This document shows positions 60,777 to 64,000 of a stretch of 64,000 nucleotides of DNA, in pieces. Under the pieces are notes generated by a model that ran no database searches, was not told the DNA's origin, and saw nothing but the letters and a program-made list of their open reading frames with translations. Origin of the DNA: Ehretia macrophylla (Eukaryota > Streptophyta > Magnoliopsida > Boraginales > Ehretiaceae). The DNA lies in the NCBI GenBank assembly GCA_037974665.1, contig CM075765.1, positions 58,752,247 through 58,816,246 of the forward strand. The letters run 5' to 3'. Position 1 is the first letter of the stretch. Each line of letters starts with the position of its first letter. The translations under genes and the position numbers were made by a program.

Positions 60777-61908
60777 GAGGAATCAGCAAAGAAAAAAAAA
60801 GATCGGCTAAGAGTTGAGCCATCTTCTTCCTTCCCTCCTCGTAGATTAACTCTTTCTTTCCCCTACAATTTGTGACAGCTACTCATACATGCCATCCCCG
60901 CTTCCTCCTTGAAGGCATAAGGAAGAGCCTATTCATGTGCAGTTCCTTCTTTCAAAATGGACGTATTATATTAGACTCTAATCTTGTATTCTTTCTAAGA
61001 AAGCCTAACCTCTTGCAATGGGTGGAATCAACAAAAGAAAGAACCAAAGTCCTTATTCTTTTCTTGCAACATCCGATTCATTCACAGCTGATTGATTCAA
61101 TAGCAGCTTCTTCTAGAGCAAGCAAGTGACATCCATATCAAATCCTCCAGAAGTCTTATGCCCAACAAGAAAGTCAGAAGAAGTGCCACAGTACTATTGC
61201 TATTGATCGGACATTAATAATTGCATTGCCTTAATGGGAATAGTCTTATCAGTCTTAGAAGGAAAGATAGTTGGCTAGGGAAAGGGCATTAAAGCCCTGC
61301 TCCTCTTCCACTTAACACACCAAAGATGGGAACTATTGGGATTGAATCTGCCTTATTACTACAACTATCTATTAATTAAGGTAAGAAACTCATCAAGGAG
61401 TTACGAACTCGGACATTAACGTCTAATAGGAGCTAATCAAGTCCTTGTTTGCATAGTAAATGGTTTTGGCGGAATACGATATTTGGAAAAATACGGTCTT
61501 TGACAAAAATAGCCTTTATCTTCTCTACCGGCAGTGGTGTAAGAAAAGATGAACGTCCAACCCCAAAAATGATTGAATGAGATCGCTTTCTCCCCACATT
61601 CCACTCGTTCTTCCTTAGCTATTTTTCACTCGTTCAAATGTTGCTCAGAAGAAAGTCTAGTGGAGCATGGTTTAGAAGGTAAGTTACCTGTTCGTAAGAG
61701 GTAGTCTAACTTATTTAGAGGAAAGCCTTCTCCAGAAAAGGATACGCAAGTTTTTATGAATTATCCTACCAAGGCTTGTAAGATAAGGATAAGCAAAAGC
61801 AAAGAGGGCGCCCCTTTCCCCTTTGTAATGTAATGAAGGTTTGGTCTTCAATCTACCATTCCAAGGAAAATACCTGGCTATTCAAAGCTAGCGTGGTAAG
61901 GGACAGTG

Positions 61909-64000
61909 TGTGACACCACGATCCCTCTCGAGACCGGGAGGTCTATCAATCAATCTAATCGCAACCAATTCTAAACCCGGGCATAAAATTTAGGGAAAAC
62001 GGACGGAGCCTCCCCTGTTTCTAGGCAAAAAAAAAACACAAACCTACGACAGCATATAAGTGGACCAATACCATGTCCAAACAGTCAACCACCTCATGGC
62101 CATCCGAGCCTTGGTTCACAACAAGCAATCACAAGCAAATATACATTTATGCTTAGCAATTAAACTATACCAACCTATTGCATCAGTTAGACTATCATAT
62201 CTTTCCAACTATTTTCCTTTGGACATTACAAACATGCATTAAAGTTAAGCCATACTAACTAGATACATAATATAACTTATCAAACCACTTTAATAATCTA
62301 ATAAAACTTATATTACATTCCTTTTAAACATTAAATACAATCAACACATGAACATACATCTTTACAACTTCGACAACTCAAGCCACATAGGCACGCAAGA
62401 CAACTCTTCAAGCATGAACTTTCTAGCTAACATGGCATTTCCTGAAATGTGGTGGTGAGGAGTGAGTATAAACAACACGTATACTCAGTGAGGGCGAGAC
62501 AGATATCGAATTGGAGAGAAAGAAAGCCGTGCAATGCAAATAAGACAATTAAGCAATATAACTGATAAATAAGCAATCAAGACAAACAATCAATACAATA
62601 AGCAATTACTGAAAGTATTAACACAACCATTCAAAGCTATACCACACTCTGAAGGCTATGGTTCACTCATACGAGCAATGAACCATTTCACCAGCGATAA
62701 ATCAATCTCGAGTTTGATGTTGACAACGATGACAATAAGCGTGCAACCACCTTATAACTTCAGTTTGGAATACCTCGGAAGTATCAATCAATTCTACGAC
62801 CCAACTCTCCTTGGGAGGCAACCCAAGCGAGAAAAGGGAATAGGACACGGAGCTAGAGCAACCAACACTGGCAGCCCGAGACTACCCAGAGAGGCCCATC
62901 ACTCACGCGCCTGACACTATACAATGCAAGACACGACACAAGCAATATACGATCGATAGTACAACTATACAAATTAGTGGCAATAAACGAGATAACAAGA
63001 ACAACACTAACAAGCATTATCAACAATTGATATACAATTCAATCATAACCAACCTTAACAAGCATAACAAGCAATAATAAGCATTATATAGGCATTATAC
63101 TATGAAAACACACAAAATCACAAAATGACCCCAACATTCAAAATGCTACTACTTTCAAACGAACCACGAGTTTTGGAAACCGACTTCACCAATCCTCCTA
63201 GGTCACCATAAGGCACGTCTAAAGACCCCGAAACCCTACTTAACCCTAGAATTCACGCAAAGCCCCGATTTCCCCCTTTGCTCGTTTGAACTACAGCTAC
63301 CTCAACCGATTACCCAACCAATGTCACAACTGCACCAAAAGTGCTTCCATGACGTACCTCGATAATGCCTTCACGCAAATCGAGAAAATTCCAAACTTGA
63401 CTTAAATGACCCCAACTTTCACTAAGCCATTTTCTCTGTTTTTCCATTACACAATCCAATTAGACCATACATTTAGGCATTCAAGCATATCTAGCACCTT
63501 CCTACATCAACAGAACGCATAATGGAGCAACGTTATCAAAACGGGGGTTTACTATTCATAATTTACTATTCAATTAACAATTTATATTTCAATTTCGATA
63601 TTTAACCATAGAAAATATTAAAAAGCTATAAATACATGTTCTACGATTGCTAGGGAATATTCTTTAAGCCTCAAAACGATTAAAATAACATTCTACAGAT
63701 AAAACCAAAAAATTAAAGTTAACACATAAAACATTCAAATGCACAAATAAACATGAAACCCTCACCTTAGACGCTCCTAGACGCTAGAAAAACCACGTTG
63801 GATGCCTCAGAAACCACCTCGTGCAAGCTCACCCCAAGAATCAAAGATTTCAAGTTGAAATTTCTTTTTTTTTTCTCCTTCTATTTTCAGCCAGCTTGTG
63901 GTCTGTTTTCAGCTTTTTTTTTTTTTAATTTTGTGCTATTTAAGCTATTATAAAGATGACACAAGGTCAAATGGTCAAGGCTTTGGTCAATGCTCACTTA
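61909..64000 (-). mobile_element. Family C LTR, minus orientation, cut by window end
   Basis: It begins (its 3' end) TGTGACACCACGATCC at 61909 and can be followed against the reverse complement of 38607-41424 to the end of the window, about 2.1 kb of the 2.8-kb LTR. Shared landmarks are the Nad4-unrelated block at 62750-62930 and the CTCAGTGAGG core near 62480. Whether it is a solo LTR or one end of an element cannot be seen. Confidence 0.9.

Larger units (their letters stand above)
60252..61908. other. Mitochondrial-like DNA segment III (nuclear insertion)
   Basis: It holds the 3' end of nad4 intron 3, nad4 exon 4, and about 1.1 kb of downstream spacer (60777-61908) in which no gene was recognised. 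It ends at a family C LTR. Confidence 0.78.

Noticed and set aside
24295-61908. The window could be a true mitochondrial genome with retrotransposons in it.
   Set aside because: nad9 and nad4 carry stops and a frameshift and nad4 lacks an exon, while long elements with target duplications and a near-whole young copy are present. This fits nuclear DNA better.

Overview
This window is plant nuclear DNA, most likely from a dicot. It is a mosaic of nested LTR retrotransposons and a broken-up block of mitochondrial DNA that carries older plastid pieces. The evidence for a plant is the Ty3/gypsy elements of the Athila and Tekay (Del) lineages, the plant-type mitochondrial nad9 and nad4 sequences with group II intron remains, and plastid-derived trnW, trnP, trnS-GGA and trnD. 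The evidence for nuclear rather than organelle DNA is that the mitochondrial genes are decayed, C remains at positions that plants normally edit, and long retrotransposons with target duplications interrupt them. I see no intact host protein gene.

Layout. Positions 1-4433 hold the right-hand parts of three unrelated LTRs in a row (families A, B, C), the signature of successive insertions one inside another. Positions 4434-24294 are an Athila-type element whose 5' LTR lies beyond the left edge. Its gag-pol runs 4837-10212 and it is split by a nearly whole Tekay-type element (family A) at 10213-20233 on the minus strand. Its 3' non-coding part is 20234-22369 and its 3' LTR is 22370-24294. Positions 24295-31124 are mitochondrial-like segment I (plastid-derived petG-trnW-trnP, then a nad9 pseudogene).

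Positions 31125-41489 are a family B element without coding capacity; a family C solo LTR sits inside its right LTR. Positions 41490-52991 are mitochondrial-like segment II (copia fragment, trnS-GGA, trnD, a gypsy integrase fragment, nad4 exons 1 and 2). Positions 52992-60251 are a second, coding but badly decayed family B element with one LTR pointing the wrong way. Positions 60252-61908 are segment III (end of nad4 intron 3 and nad4 exon 4). Positions 61909-64000 are a family C LTR on the minus strand, cut by the window edge.

How it fits together. The three organelle-like segments total about 20 kb and probably came from one mitochondrial insertion later split by retrotransposons. The order of events can be read from the nesting: organelle DNA first, then the Athila and family B elements, then family C, with the family A element among the youngest because its LTRs are almost identical. 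No new functional system is evident. The most unusual items are the 15-bp G-box-like repeat array just upstream of a TATA box in the Athila LTR, the shared core in three otherwise different LTR families, the coding and non-coding family B pair, the opposed LTRs at 52992-60251, and the absence of nad4 exon 3.
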